Positions 31,041 through 40,128 of a stretch of 64,000 bases of DNA are shown here, piece by piece. Source of the DNA: Acidithiobacillus acidisediminis (GTDB lineage: Bacteria; Pseudomonadota; Gammaproteobacteria; Acidithiobacillales; Acidithiobacillaceae); the NCBI RefSeq assembly GCF_023277115.1, contig NZ_JALQCS010000001.1, forward strand, positions 434,001 to 498,000, given 5' to 3'. The first letter of the stretch is position 1. Each line of letters opens with the position of its first letter. Made by a program: the position numbers and the translations under genes. The notes below the pieces were generated by a model, which made no database searches, was not told the DNA's origin, and saw only the letters and a program-made list of their open reading frames with translations.

Positions 31041-31835
31041 ATGGACATTTTTTCTTCTTCCAGAGCGGCTGGTGCCATCGTCATCACGGGTGCCGGTAGC
31101 GGCATCGGCGCGGCCCTGGCGCGCTGCTATGCGCGACCGGGCCAGAGCCTTTTGCTTTTGGGCCGGCGGCGCGATCCCCTGGAACGGCTGGCGGCAGAGT
31201 TACGGCAGCTGGGCGCCGACGTGGAGCTGGCGCCAGTGGATGTCCGCGCCGCGGATGCCCTGCAGCACATCGCCGCAGATTTCGCCCGACGGCGGGGGGG
31301 TGTTTCCCTCCTCATTGCCAATGCGGGCATCAGCATCGGTAGCTCCTGCAGCGAGCCCACCGATTGCGCCGTCTTTGCCGAGATCATCGATACCAATCTC
31401 CTGGGAATGCACTATACGGTGGCCGCATTCTTGCCCCACATGGTGGCGGGCGGCCGGATTGTGGGCATAGGCAGTGTAGCGGGCTTTCGCGGCTTGCCCG
31501 GTGCGGCGGCCTACGCAGCGTCCAAGGCTGGCGTAGCGGTGTATCTGGAGAGCTTGCGCTTGGAACTGCGTCCGCGTCGTATCGGGGTGACTTGCATTGC
31601 ACCGGGCTTCATCGCCACACCGATGACGGCGGACAATCCCTATCCCATGCCTTGGTTGATGCCCGTGGAGCGGGCGGCGCGACAAATGCAGCGGGCCATC
31701 GAGCGGGGCCGACGCCTTTTTGTCTTGCCCTGGCAGATGCTGCTGCTCAGCTTGCTCTTGCGCGTCGTGCCAGCGGGCATCTATGCGCGGTTTTGGCCGC
31801 AAGATCTGGCCAGCAAAGCGCGCCGGACCGATTAG
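31041..31835 (+). CDS. Short-chain dehydrogenase/reductase
   Basis: The 264-residue protein has the SDR cofactor motif TGAGSGIG, the NAGIS segment, a catalytic Ser in GSVAGFRG, and YAASK (catalytic Tyr and Lys). The C-terminus adds a hydrophobic segment, common in membrane-associated SDRs. It uses NAD(P)H on an unknown substrate. ATG 31041 follows a TTAGGAGA site; the frame is open further upstream but lacks a better start. It is transcribed away from dnaA. Confidence 0.88.
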   Translation: MDIFSSSRAAGAIVITGAGSGIGAALARCYARPGQSLLLLGRRRDPLERLAAELRQLGADVELAPVDVRAADALQHIAADFARRRGGVSLLIANAGISIGSSCSEPTDCAVFAEIIDTNLLGMHYTVAAFLPHMVAGGRIVGIGSVAGFRGLPGAAAYAASKAGVAVYLESLRLELRPRRIGVTCIAPGFIATPMTADNPYPMPWLMPVERAARQMQRAIERGRRLFVLPWQMLLLSLLLRVVPAGIYARFWPQDLASKARRTD

Positions 31836-32017
31836 TTTTCCACAACGCACTCATAATCGAGTTGCAAGACATTTCTCCACAGATTCTTACGATAAATTCT
31901 GTAACTCAACGGTTTTTATGAATTTAATTATGAATATTTTCTATCAAATCAGCCCATCGCCAAAGAATCGTCATTGACAGGCTCCCTATACCGATTCTAT
32001 CCACAAAGTTATCCACA
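31836..32017. other. Cluster of DnaA boxes with AT-rich stretch (origin candidate 2)
   Basis: Four boxes in the same orientation are seen: TTTTCCACA (31836-31844), TTCTCCACA (31873-31881), CTATCCACA (31997-32005) and a perfect TTATCCACA (32009-32017). Between them, 31905-31950 is strongly AT-rich, suited to unwinding. The stretch is gene-free, and genes to the left are mainly leftward while those to the right begin rightward soon after, which fits an origin at or near this place. Confidence 0.6.
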
Positions 32018-32018
32018 G

Positions 32019-32042
32019 AAAAACGCCCCCGTTTGGGGGCGT
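32019..32042 (-). terminator. Rho-independent terminator of the cytochrome-like membrane protein gene
   Basis: ACGCCCCC (32023-32030) and GGGGGCGT (32035-32042) form a perfect 8-bp stem with a GTTT loop. Read leftward, it is followed by a run of T, as expected for intrinsic termination 21 bases after the stop codon at 32064. Confidence 0.8.
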
Positions 32043-32063
32043 AGGAGTCGGCAGAACCTTTTC

Positions 32064-32795
32064 TCAAGCCGCCAGGCGCGGTTTCAGGAACCAGAGCTGA
32101 ATCAGGCTGAGGAACATCTCCAGCAGCGCGATGGGACAGGACAGGGCACCACCAATCAGGACCAACCAGACAAAGGCGGGATTCTGGTGGGTAAGGAACC
32201 AGCCCGCAAAATCCACGGTCATGGCGATGAAGGGCAGGATGATCAAGACGTATTTCGGTGCTGTCGGGAAACGCGCCTTGCTGAAGATCCAGCCGGCGAT
32301 CCAGAAGATCACACCAAGCATGGTGAGATGGATCATGCCATTGAGGAGCATGGTGTTGATGCTCATCCCGGTGTCGACCTGGGCCACCTTCTTCACATCG
32401 TCGTAGTTGGCGAGAGGCGGGTTATGCAGCACCTTGCTCATGGCAACGCTATGACACTTCAGGCAGTTCCCGGCAATCAAGGGTTTGATACTGCTTTCAT
32501 ATTCTGCCTTGCTCTCGCCATTGGCAATCCAGTGATTCACTGCCTCGGTCATCTTTGGCTTTTCACTGGCCGGCATCCCGGCAAAGCCCATCATGCGCGG
32601 CAATACCGCCTGGATGGTCGATGAACTGCGATTCCCGTAATAATGTTGGGCCACGGCCTGTACGGTGAGTCCGTGCTGGCCACCCACGGTGACGTAGACA
32701 TAGGCCTCCGCCACCAACAGTCCCAAACCGACCAGAAAAATGAAGCCGGTGTGGACCAATTTTTCTGCTATACTCAGCTCCGGCAATTGCCGCAT
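32064..32795 (-). CDS. Membrane protein with one c-type haem motif (CLKCH)
   Basis: The 243-residue protein has one N-terminal helix (TGFIFLVGLGLLVAEAYVYV), a soluble segment of about 100 residues containing NCLKCHS, and three more C-terminal helices. A CxxCH motif in a segment probably outside the inner membrane suggests a single covalently bound haem c. Two conserved-looking Met residues follow (VAMSK, DTGMS) and might act as axial ligands. The gene is monocistronic, with its own terminator, divergent from thiD. It could be an electron-transfer component, but I do not recognise a characterised family. Confidence 0.6.
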   Translation of the reverse strand: MRQLPELSIAEKLVHTGFIFLVGLGLLVAEAYVYVTVGGQHGLTVQAVAQHYYGNRSSSTIQAVLPRMMGFAGMPASEKPKMTEAVNHWIANGESKAEYESSIKPLIAGNCLKCHSVAMSKVLHNPPLANYDDVKKVAQVDTGMSINTMLLNGMIHLTMLGVIFWIAGWIFSKARFPTAPKYVLIILPFIAMTVDFAGWFLTHQNPAFVWLVLIGGALSCPIALLEMFLSLIQLWFLKPRLAA

Positions 32796-32856
32796 AGTGA
32801 AAACCTCCCTTTTTGCTTTTCACCGTTTAGGGCAAGCAATTATCCTGCCGAGATCC

Positions 32857-33642
32857 ATGTCCAAGCCAGCACCATCCTCTCGTCCCGTCGTTCTCAGCAT
32901 TGCCGGCGCCGATCCCAGCTCTGGAGCGGGTCTGCAGGCCGATCTCCTGACTGGGGCAGCGCTGGGCGTGCATGTCTGCACGGCCCTGACGGCCTGGACG
33001 ATACAGGATTCCCACGGCGTGCAGCGGGTGCAGGCGCTCGATGCGGCGGATACCCGCGCGCAGATCGACGCGCTGCTGGCAGATTTTCCTGTTGCGGCGA
33101 TCAAGATCGGGCTGATCGGCTCGCTGACGATGGCGCAGATGCTCGCGGAGCTTCTTGCCACACGGCGTGACCTGCCGGTAGTGCTCGACCCGATCTGGCG
33201 GGCGGGGGGTGGACAAGAGCTGGCGGCGGCGGCCCTCTACGATTTTCTGCGCGATGTACTATTGCCCTTGGCACGGATTGCGACGCCCAACCTCCCCGAG
33301 GCCCTGCAATTGAGCGGAGCGGACTCGATGGATGCAGCGGCGCGTGACTGGCCCAGTGAATGGCTGTTGATCAGCGATGGGCACGGGAGCACGGGAGAGC
33401 TCGATAATCGTCTCTATCAGCGCGGCAAGCTATTTGCCCGCTATCCGCAGAAGCGCCTACCCGGCGAGTTTCATGGTACCGGTTGTACCCTGTCTACCGC
33501 CATTGCTGCCAGCCTCGCGCAAGGTAAATCGATGCCGGCGGCCGTGGGCACCGCCCTCGCCTTTACCCATGCGGCGGTGGAACGGGCCTACCGATTGGGT
33601 AGTGGTCAGAGTTTTCTGGAGCGCGGGGCGTTTCACCCATGA
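32857..33642 (+). CDS. thiD: ThiD, hydroxymethylpyrimidine/phosphomethylpyrimidine kinase
   Basis: The 261-residue protein has SIAGADPSSGAGLQADL at the start, WTIQDSHGV, KIGLIGS, VLDPIWRAGGG and the C-terminal GTGCTLSTAIAASLAQG with the ribokinase-like catalytic Asp position. It phosphorylates HMP and HMP-P for thiamine synthesis. ATG 32857 gives the normal N-terminus. It overlaps thiE by ATGA. No TPP riboswitch fits in the 61-bp upstream gap. Confidence 0.94.
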   Translation: MSKPAPSSRPVVLSIAGADPSSGAGLQADLLTGAALGVHVCTALTAWTIQDSHGVQRVQALDAADTRAQIDALLADFPVAAIKIGLIGSLTMAQMLAELLATRRDLPVVLDPIWRAGGGQELAAAALYDFLRDVLLPLARIATPNLPEALQLSGADSMDAAARDWPSEWLLISDGHGSTGELDNRLYQRGKLFARYPQKRLPGEFHGTGCTLSTAIAASLAQGKSMPAAVGTALAFTHAAVERAYRLGSGQSFLERGAFHP

Positions 33643-34289
33643 TGCGCGCGCGCGAACGCATCACCGGCCTTTATGGCATCACCGATACGCAGCTTTTGCC
33701 CGGCAACCGGCTGCTCGAGCAGGTGGACATCGCCCTGGGCGCCGGCTTGCGCCTACTGCAATATCGGGATAAGAGTCAGGAAGCGGAACGCCGGGAGCGG
33801 GAGGCGGCAGCCTTGTTGGAACTGTGCCAGGCACAGGATGCCTTGCTGGTGATCAATGATGATCCCGTGCTCGCCCGCGCAGTGGGGGCGCCGGCGATCC
33901 ACGTAGGAGAGGAGGACCCGGACATCGCGGAAATCCGCGCGTTTCTGGGGCCAGAGATCCTGATAGGGGTGTCCTGTTACAACGATCTTCGGCGGGCCCA
34001 GAACCTTGCCGCTGCCGGTGCCGATTACCTGGCCTTTGGCGCCATGTACGCTTCAGCGACCAAGCCGTCGGCCCGATCAGCGCCCCTCTCGCTCTTTGCG
34101 GCGGCGCGTCCCTTGGGTTTGCCACTGGTAGCCATTGGCGGGATCGGGCAGGATAATGTGCAGGAGGTGGTCGCGGCAGGGGCCGACGCCGTAGCCGTGA
34201 TTTCCGCCCTGTTTGGGGCGCCAGATGTCGCTGCCGCTACTCGCGCCCTGCGGGCGCCCTTTCTACGGCAAACACAGGAGAAGCCATGA
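33639..34289 (+). CDS. thiE: ThiE, thiamine-phosphate synthase
   Basis: The 216-residue TIM-barrel protein has [45 protein letters not shown] and PLVAIGGIG, the usual ThiE landmarks. It joins HMP-PP and thiazole phosphate. Stop/start overlaps with thiD and hemL (ATGA on both sides) show a tight operon. Confidence 0.95.
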   Translation: MMRARERITGLYGITDTQLLPGNRLLEQVDIALGAGLRLLQYRDKSQEAERREREAAALLELCQAQDALLVINDDPVLARAVGAPAIHVGEEDPDIAEIRAFLGPEILIGVSCYNDLRRAQNLAAAGADYLAFGAMYASATKPSARSAPLSLFAAARPLGLPLVAIGGIGQDNVQEVVAAGADAVAVISALFGAPDVAAATRALRAPFLRQTQEKP

Positions 34290-35563
34290 CCAGCAGTGCC
34301 GAACTCTTTGCCGCCTCTCAGTGCCGGATTCCGGGCGGCGTGAACTCGCCGGTGCGCGCCTTTCGCGGCGTCGGCGGTGATCCACTGTTCATTGCCCGCG
34401 CCGAGGGGCCCTACCTCTGGGATGTCGAAGGTCGCCGCTATATCGATTACGTGGGTTCCTGGGGCCCCATGATTCATGGTCATGCCCATCCCGAGATCCT
34501 TGCTGCCGTGGCCGCGGAGATGCAGAAGGGTCTGAGTTTTGGTGCACCCACCGCGATCGAATTGGAGCTTGCGGAAGCGGTCTGTGCCCTGATGCCCCAT
34601 ATCGAGATGCTGCGCATGACCTGCAGTGGCACCGAAGCGGTGATGACCGCCATTCGTCTTGCCCGCGGCTACACCGGGCGCGAGTACATCATCAAATTCG
34701 AAGGCAATTATCATGGTCACAGCGATAGCCTGCTGGTCAAAGCCGGATCCGGGGCCCTGACCCTGGGCCAGCCCTCCAGCGCCGGGGTACCGGTAGAGCT
34801 GAGTCGCGAGACCCTGGTTTTACCGTACAACGATCTCGAGGCGGTGGCGGTAGTGATGGCAGAACAAGGCCAGCAGATTGCCGCCATCATCGTCGAGCCC
34901 ATTGCCGGAAACATGGGCTGTGTGCCGCCCGAGCCCGGTTTTCTCGCGGGACTGCGGGCGCTTTGTGATCAGCACGGTAGTTTGCTGATTCTGGATGAGG
35001 TCATGACCGGCTTTCGCGTCGCGCCGGGGGGTGCGCAGGGGCTGTATGACATTCGCCCGGACCTCAGCACCCTGGGCAAGATCATTGGCGGTGGTCTACC
35101 CGTGGGGGCCGTGGGCGGTAGCCGGGAGATCATGGAGTATCTGGCGCCCAATGGACCGGTTTATCAGGCGGGTACTTTGGCGGGGAACCCCCTGGCCATG
35201 GCCGCCGGTCTGCGTACCTTGCAGCTCTTGCAAGAGCCAGGGTTCCACCAACGCCTTGGGCAGCAGACGGAAAAACTCTGTGCTGGCCTGGCCCGGGTTG
35301 CGCAAGAGGCCGCTGTGCCGTTGTTCATTACCCAGGTGCCGGGGATGTTTGGTCTGTTCTTTACGGCGCAAACCGTTCGTAGCTTTGCGGACGTCATGGC
35401 CGCCGACAAGGAGCGTTATGCGCGTTTCTTTCATCTTCTCCTCGCCGAGGGGGTTTACCTCGCCCCCAGCGCCTATGAGGCGGGCTTTGTTTCCGCCGCC
35501 CACGATGATGCCATTATCGATGCCACGATCAGTGCCGCGCACAAGGCACTACAGCAACTCTGA
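34286..35563 (+). CDS. hemL: HemL, glutamate-1-semialdehyde 2,1-aminomutase
   Basis: The 425-residue PLP enzyme starts with [19 protein letters not shown] and carries [47 protein letters not shown] and the PLP-lysine segment [16 protein letters not shown]. It makes 5-aminolevulinate for haem and related tetrapyrroles. It is the last gene of the thiD-thiE-hemL overlap chain, with the HIT gene ten bases downstream. Confidence 0.97.
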   Translation: MTSSAELFAASQCRIPGGVNSPVRAFRGVGGDPLFIARAEGPYLWDVEGRRYIDYVGSWGPMIHGHAHPEILAAVAAEMQKGLSFGAPTAIELELAEAVCALMPHIEMLRMTCSGTEAVMTAIRLARGYTGREYIIKFEGNYHGHSDSLLVKAGSGALTLGQPSSAGVPVELSRETLVLPYNDLEAVAVVMAEQGQQIAAIIVEPIAGNMGCVPPEPGFLAGLRALCDQHGSLLILDEVMTGFRVAPGGAQGLYDIRPDLSTLGKIIGGGLPVGAVGGSREIMEYLAPNGPVYQAGTLAGNPLAMAAGLRTLQLLQEPGFHQRLGQQTEKLCAGLARVAQEAAVPLFITQVPGMFGLFFTAQTVRSFADVMAADKERYARFFHLLLAEGVYLAPSAYEAGFVSAAHDDAIIDATISAAHKALQQL

Positions 35564-35572
35564 GGAGCTTCC

Positions 35573-35968
35573 ATGACGACGCTATTCACCAAGATCATTC
35601 GCGGCGAGATCCCTGCCGAAAAAATCCTTGAAGATGAGCAGTACTTGGCCTTTCTCGACATTCGTCCGATTCGCCCCGGACACACCTTGGTCATCCCGAA
35701 AGTCGAGCACGACTACATCTTCACCCTCGATGACCCCACCCTGGCAGGACTGTTGCCCTTTGCCAAGCGGGTGGTTCCAGCCTTGGAAAAGGTCACCGGC
35801 TGTCTGCGGGTGGGGGTCATGGTCGCTGGTCTGGAGGTGCCGCACACCCATGTGCATCTGGTCCCGATGACCGCCATCAGCGACCTGAACTTTGCCCTGG
35901 CGCGCGATAGTAGTGCGGCAGAGCGGGCCGCCATCGCAGGCGAGATCCGCACCGCCCTGGCGGGCTGA
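35573..35968 (+). CDS. HIT-family nucleotide hydrolase (HinT-like)
   Basis: The 131-residue protein has TLFTKIIRGEIPAEKI at the N-terminus and the histidine triad HTHVHLVP near residue 88. HinT-type enzymes hydrolyse nucleoside phosphoramidates. It follows hemL after ten bases with a GAGGAG site and ends one base before the ComEA-like gene, so it is probably in the same transcript. Confidence 0.9.
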   Translation: MTTLFTKIIRGEIPAEKILEDEQYLAFLDIRPIRPGHTLVIPKVEHDYIFTLDDPTLAGLLPFAKRVVPALEKVTGCLRVGVMVAGLEVPHTHVHLVPMTAISDLNFALARDSSAAERAAIAGEIRTALAG

Positions 35969-35969
35969 G

Positions 35970-36236
35970 ATGGCTTGGCTGTTGGCCTTGCTCCTGCTGC
36001 TTGCCGCGCCGCCTAGCTGGGCGCGGGAGCATCGGGATTGTCCGGCGCAGGTCGACATCAATCATGCCGATGCCCCTACCCTGCGTTGTCTGCGTGGAGT
36101 GGGGGAAAAACGCGCGGCGGCCGTGATCGCCTATCGTGACGCCCATGGGCCATTTACCGGCCCCATGGGAGTGGCAGCGGTGCTCGGGGAAAAACTCGCC
36201 CTGCACCTGCGCTCCCGTTTGCAGATTGGCCATTAA
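35970..36236 (+). CDS. Short ComEA-like helix-hairpin-helix protein, exported
   Basis: The 88-residue product has a signal peptide (MAWLLALLLLLAAPPSWA) and then one helix-hairpin-helix pair: VDINHADAPTLRCLRGVGEK and AAAVIAYRDAHGPFTG. This is the short form of ComEA, a periplasmic DNA-binding protein of natural transformation. ATG 35970 is chosen because it gives a proper signal peptide; the frame is open upstream inside the HIT gene. Its stop overlaps the convergent rng stop. Confidence 0.85.
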   Translation: MAWLLALLLLLAAPPSWAREHRDCPAQVDINHADAPTLRCLRGVGEKRAAAVIAYRDAHGPFTGPMGVAAVLGEKLALHLRSRLQIGH

Positions 36237-37738
36237 AGAAAAACGATGTCGTACTGCTCCTGGGTGTAGGTGCTCTCGGCCTGGACCTTGATCGGCCGGC
36301 CAATGAACTCTTCCAACGCCGCAAGACTGGTGCTTTCTTCGTCCAGGAGCTTATCTACTACCTGCGGTGAGGCCAGGACGATGAAGCGCTCTGCTGGGTA
36401 GGCGCGCGTTTCTCGAACAATCTCCCGTAGGATCTCATAACACAGGGTCTCGGCGGTTTTCAGAAAACCCCGCCCTTGGCAGTACGGACAGGGTTCGCAG
36501 AGGATCTGGCGCAGGCTCTCTCGGGTGCGCTTGCGCGTCATTTCCACCAGCCCCAGGGCGGAGATCTGGGTGATGCTGCAGCGGGTGCGGTCGCTTTGCA
36601 GTGCCTTTTCCAGCGTGCGGTGCACGCGCCGTTTGTGCTCCTCGTTCTCCATATCGATGAAATCGATGATCACCATGCCACCAATGTTGCGCAGACGCAG
36701 TTGCCGTGCAATGGCGGCGGCGGCCTCGAGATTGGTCTTGAGGATGGTCTCTTCCTGGTTGCGGCGACCGACAAAGGCGCCGGTATTGACGTCAACCGTG
36801 GTCAGGGCCTCGGTCTGATCAATGATCAGGTACGCACCCGACTTGAGAGTGACGCGGCTTTGCAACGCATGTTCTATCTCGTCCTCGACATTGTAGAGGT
36901 CGAAGATTGGACGTTCACCGGCATAGTGTTCGATCCGCTCGGTGACCTCGGGCACCACTTCCCGGCAGAATTGTCGAGCGGCTTCGAAGGCCTCGCGGCT
37001 ATCGATCCGAACCCGCTGGATATCATCGGACATCACGTCGCGCATCACGCGTAGGGCAAGGTTGAGATCTTCGTGGATGATTTGCGGGGCACGGCTTTGT
37101 CCAAGCTCTTCCTGCACGTTTTGCCAGAGGCGTTGCAGGAATTTCAGATCGCTACGGAAATCGTCGGCATCGACACCTTCGGCCAGGGTTCGGATGATGA
37201 AGCCACCGCTCTCTTCTTCGGGCAGGAGAGACTTCAGCAGATCCTTCAGGCGACTGCGTTCCTCGGGGGAGTCGATGCGACTGGAGACGCCAATCCGTGG
37301 CGAGAAGGGCATGTAGACCAGGTAGCGCCCGGGTAAGGTGACGCGGGTCGAGAGGCGCGCGCCCTTGCTGCCCAGGGGATCCTTGATGACCTGTACGAGG
37401 ATTTCCTGCCCTTCGTGCAGCAGTGTCGAGACGCTGCGCAGATCGTGCAGGCTGATCGTGCGGCTCTCGATGTCGGTTTCCCCTTCCTGCAGCAGTTCCT
37501 CTTCATTTTCCGCCCCCTGGATATCTGCCGCATGCAAAAAAGCGGTGCGCTCCAGGCCCACATCGATGAACGCCGCCTGCATGCCGGGCAGCACCCGCCG
37601 CACGATGCCCTTGTAGATGTTGCCAACAAGCCCCCGATGACCGCTGCGCTCAACCTGCAGTTCCTGGAGTACCCCATTGTCCACCAAGGCGACGCGAATT
37701 TCCTGCGGGGTAACATTGATCAGCAATTCTTCACTCAT
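36233..37738 (-). CDS. rng: Ribonuclease G
   Basis: The 501-residue protein has the S1 RNA-binding region (GNIYKGIVRRVLPGMQAAFIDVG), the catalytic DNase I-like segment with TEALTTVDVNTGAFVG and VIIDFIDM, and the zinc-link CEPCPYCQGRG. RNase G trims the 16S rRNA 5' end and decays some mRNAs. It lacks the long C-terminal scaffold of RNase E. ATG 37738 overlaps the end of maf, and a GTG at 37744 is possible. Confidence 0.96.
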   Translation of the reverse strand: MSEELLINVTPQEIRVALVDNGVLQELQVERSGHRGLVGNIYKGIVRRVLPGMQAAFIDVGLERTAFLHAADIQGAENEEELLQEGETDIESRTISLHDLRSVSTLLHEGQEILVQVIKDPLGSKGARLSTRVTLPGRYLVYMPFSPRIGVSSRIDSPEERSRLKDLLKSLLPEEESGGFIIRTLAEGVDADDFRSDLKFLQRLWQNVQEELGQSRAPQIIHEDLNLALRVMRDVMSDDIQRVRIDSREAFEAARQFCREVVPEVTERIEHYAGERPIFDLYNVEDEIEHALQSRVTLKSGAYLIIDQTEALTTVDVNTGAFVGRRNQEETILKTNLEAAAAIARQLRLRNIGGMVIIDFIDMENEEHKRRVHRTLEKALQSDRTRCSITQISALGLVEMTRKRTRESLRQILCEPCPYCQGRGFLKTAETLCYEILREIVRETRAYPAERFIVLASPQVVDKLLDEESTSLAALEEFIGRPIKVQAESTYTQEQYDIVFL

Positions 37739-38321
37739 AAGCACTCGCCAATTGGGGCGGGGGAAGGCCGAGGCGGGTAAGCAGGGCCGAGGTCTCGGCC
37801 AACGGCAAACCCATCACCGCCGAGTAGGAACCCCGCAGGCCGCGGACGAAGACGGCGCCAAGCCCCTGAATGGCATAAGCCCCGGCCTTGTCCAGGGGCT
37901 CACCGCTGGCCCAATAGGCGCGCGCTTCGGCAGTGGACAGGGGACGCAGGAAGACGGCATTGCGCGACAGGATTTGTTGTACCTGGACGCCATCTACAAC
38001 GGCAACGGCGGTAAGGACTTGGTGCCAACGGCCAGCCAAGGCATGGTAGGTGGCCTCGGCCCCCGCGCAATCCGCCGGCTTGCCGAAGACCTGATCGTCC
38101 AGGCAGACCACGGTATCGGCGCCGAGCACGAGGGCGTTTTCGGCCGCTCGTGTGGCGGCCAGTGCCTTCTCCCGGGCCAGGCGCCGGACCAGTTGTACTG
38201 GCGATTCCCCCGCCTGTCGCCCTTCATCAATGGCCGTAGGCCGCAGTTCCGGGCGGTATCCCAGCCGCGCAAGAAGTTCTTGTCGGCGCGGAGAGGCCGA
38301 CGCCAGTACCAGCTTGGGCAT
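37731..38321 (-). CDS. maf: Maf-type nucleoside triphosphate pyrophosphatase
   Basis: The 196-residue protein has ASASPRRQELLARLGY at the start, a core LGADTVVCLDDQVFGKP and the late DKAGAYAIQGLGAVFV and GSYSAVMGLPLAET motifs. Maf proteins hydrolyse noncanonical or pyrimidine NTPs and were linked to septum formation. It lies just before rng, with overlap of a few bases, a common pairing. Confidence 0.96.
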   Translation of the reverse strand: MPKLVLASASPRRQELLARLGYRPELRPTAIDEGRQAGESPVQLVRRLAREKALAATRAAENALVLGADTVVCLDDQVFGKPADCAGAEATYHALAGRWHQVLTAVAVVDGVQVQQILSRNAVFLRPLSTAEARAYWASGEPLDKAGAYAIQGLGAVFVRGLRGSYSAVMGLPLAETSALLTRLGLPPPQLASAYE

Positions 38322-38325
38322 GGTG

Positions 38326-39219
38326 TTACGAGCCGTTGGCCAAGAGGATCTGGGCCATGCCGCTGGCGACCCCGGAGCCGGAAGCCAAGGCCAGGCGCGA
38401 GTCCGGAACGCCAGCTTGGCGGAGACTTTGCAGAATGGCTTCGGCCCGTTGGGTGGCCAGATTGAGCCCTCCCGGTTGCGCCGAAACCCGCACCAGAATT
38501 TGCGTTGCGGAAATCCCCTTTAGCGTACCGGCAACCGCGCGCAGACGCTGGCGACCATTGGCGGACAGCGTCTGATCGCTGGTGAACAGGGCCGACACCG
38601 GCATGTTGAGCTCCGTGCCATACTGCCCCTGGCGCAAGGAACCATAAGCCGCCAATGCTTGAGTGGGGGTAGAGGGGACCGCAGTGGGTGCCGCGCTACT
38701 CGGGGGGATACTGGGCGTGCTGGTGCTTGGCGCGGTGCTGGGTTGCATCGCTGCCAGGCTCTGCTCTTCCTGTTGCAGGGTTTGCTTTTGCTCTTGAATT
38801 TCCTGCGCCAGGCGAGAGCTGCGCGCGTTTTGCATGGTATGGCTCGCCAATTGCTGCTGTAGGCGCGCGTACTCCGCCTGGAGGGCCTGATATCGCTGAT
38901 TCAATGCTGTGAGTTCATGAGTCAGGCGTTCCTTTTCCTGCCCGCCCGTTTGCCCGCTCTGAGCCTGTCGCAGGCCCTGCAGGCGCGCTGCGAGAATCGC
39001 CTTGTCGACCGCAAAGAGGGGCGGATTGACCTGATCCGCGGTCATTTGCTGCAGATCCCGTTGCAGGCTGGCGGACTGTTGGGGACTTAGGCGGTGCGTC
39101 TTTTGCAGGTTCTGCACTTGCGCATAGGCCTGTTGCAAGGCTGTTGTCGTGGCTACGTCGGCCCAGGCCAACGCGGGCAGGAGGAGAAGGGGCGCGGCGA
39201 GCAGGCTGCGGCGGATCAT
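38326..39219 (-). CDS. Exported coiled-coil protein with OmpA-like C-terminal region
   Basis: The 297-residue product has a signal peptide (LLAAPLLLLPALAWA), then about 130 residues of Gln/Leu/Ala-rich coiled coil, a Pro/Ser/Thr linker (about residues 158-187) and a C-terminal domain. That domain begins NMPVSALFTSDQTLSANG and continues RLRAVAGTLKG and ATQRAEAILQSLRQAGV, which resembles an OmpA-type peptidoglycan-binding fold. It is translated from an ATGA overlap with the preceding lipoprotein gene, so the two likely act together in the cell envelope. Confidence 0.7.
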   Translation of the reverse strand: MIRRSLLAAPLLLLPALAWADVATTTALQQAYAQVQNLQKTHRLSPQQSASLQRDLQQMTADQVNPPLFAVDKAILAARLQGLRQAQSGQTGGQEKERLTHELTALNQRYQALQAEYARLQQQLASHTMQNARSSRLAQEIQEQKQTLQQEEQSLAAMQPSTAPSTSTPSIPPSSAAPTAVPSTPTQALAAYGSLRQGQYGTELNMPVSALFTSDQTLSANGRQRLRAVAGTLKGISATQILVRVSAQPGGLNLATQRAEAILQSLRQAGVPDSRLALASGSGVASGMAQILLANGS

Positions 39220-39650
39220 TGCTTCATCTCCTGTAGTTGCGCGCGGGTGGCGGCAATCTTTTCCTGCAGACGGGCAATGCGGCCCTGCAGATCCCGAATC
39301 TGCCCTTTCAGCTGCTGGTTTTGCTCCGTTGCGGGATTTTGGTCCAGGTGTTGCTGGATATTGTCGAGACGAATTCGGGCCAGATCCGTTTGCCGCTCGG
39401 CATAGAGATAATCGCCGCGATTCTGCGCGCTCTGCGCCGCCGCCAGGGCCTGCCGTGCCGGCTCCAGCTGTTTATTAGAGACCTGTGGTGAAAGAGAGAA
39501 GATGTGAATCCGCGCCGCCTGTACCGCAATCGCATTACTACTGCTTTGCTGTGGGGTCGGGGTGACCATCTGGGCGCAGGCACTGAGCCCCAGGCTAAGA
39601 CTGATGAGTAGCCCCAACCGCGCTGCCACACGTTGATACGATTTCACCAT
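39216..39650 (-). CDS. Outer-membrane lipoprotein of the DUF4398 kind
   Basis: The 144-residue protein has a lipobox LGLSACA after a hydrophobic signal, then a helical region (ARQALAAAQSAQNRGDYLYA) and a coiled-coil end. ATG 39650 is selected because a GAGAGGAGAG site lies just upstream and the lipobox is then correctly placed; the frame is open further into rlmH. DUF4398 lipoproteins commonly precede an OmpA-like partner, as here. Confidence 0.75.
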   Translation of the reverse strand: MVKSYQRVAARLGLLISLSLGLSACAQMVTPTPQQSSSNAIAVQAARIHIFSLSPQVSNKQLEPARQALAAAQSAQNRGDYLYAERQTDLARIRLDNIQQHLDQNPATEQNQQLKGQIRDLQGRIARLQEKIAATRAQLQEMKQ

Positions 39651-40126
39651 CCACTCTCCTCTCCGCCACGGTGATAGGGTAATCCAGCGCGGATACTCCA
39701 AGCGCGATACAACTGTTCCGCCAAGACCACGCGCACCACGGGATGGGCCAGGGTCAGGGCCGATAACGACCAGCGCCAATGCGGCCGCAGGCTCGGATCA
39801 ATCCCGTCTGGACCCCCGATCCACAGGGTTACGTCCTGGTGATCGTTGATCCAAGTATCCATTTTCTGCGCCAGTTCGGCGCTGTGCAAGCTCCGGCCCT
39901 GCACCTCCAAGGCCACGATTTCACTATCTTTGAGGCTGCTGGCCAGCAGTCGTTCGCCTTCTTCCCGGCGCCAGCGCGCAGGGTCCTGCTGACGTCCGCG
40001 CTTGGCCAGCGGCAGACTTCGCCATTCGAGCTGTAGCGGTGCCGGAATCCGCCGGCGATACTCTTCCACGGCACTGTCCACCCATTCCGGCATCCGGGTG
40101 CCCAGGGCGAGCACCAGCAGGCGCAT
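39644..40126 (-). CDS. rlmH: RlmH, 23S rRNA pseudouridine-1915 methyltransferase
   Basis: The 160-residue SPOUT enzyme has LLVLALGTRMPEWVDSAVEEY, the SAM-binding WIGGPDGID and a C-terminal LAHPVVRVVLAEQLYRAWSI followed by PYHR. The residues match RlmH throughout. It lies just after rsfS in the nadD-rsfS-rlmH order seen in many bacteria. Confidence 0.96.
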   Translation of the reverse strand: MRLLVLALGTRMPEWVDSAVEEYRRRIPAPLQLEWRSLPLAKRGRQQDPARWRREEGERLLASSLKDSEIVALEVQGRSLHSAELAQKMDTWINDHQDVTLWIGGPDGIDPSLRPHWRWSLSALTLAHPVVRVVLAEQLYRAWSIRAGLPYHRGGEESGW

Positions 40127-40128
40127 CC

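Noticed and set aside
31905-31950. AT-rich run near the DnaA boxes as a third KdpE-like array
   Set aside because: Units do not keep the 11-bp period; an unwinding element is a better explanation.
32796-32856. Possible TPP riboswitch before thiD
   Set aside because: Only 61 bases are available and no THI-box sequence such as CTGAGA is present.
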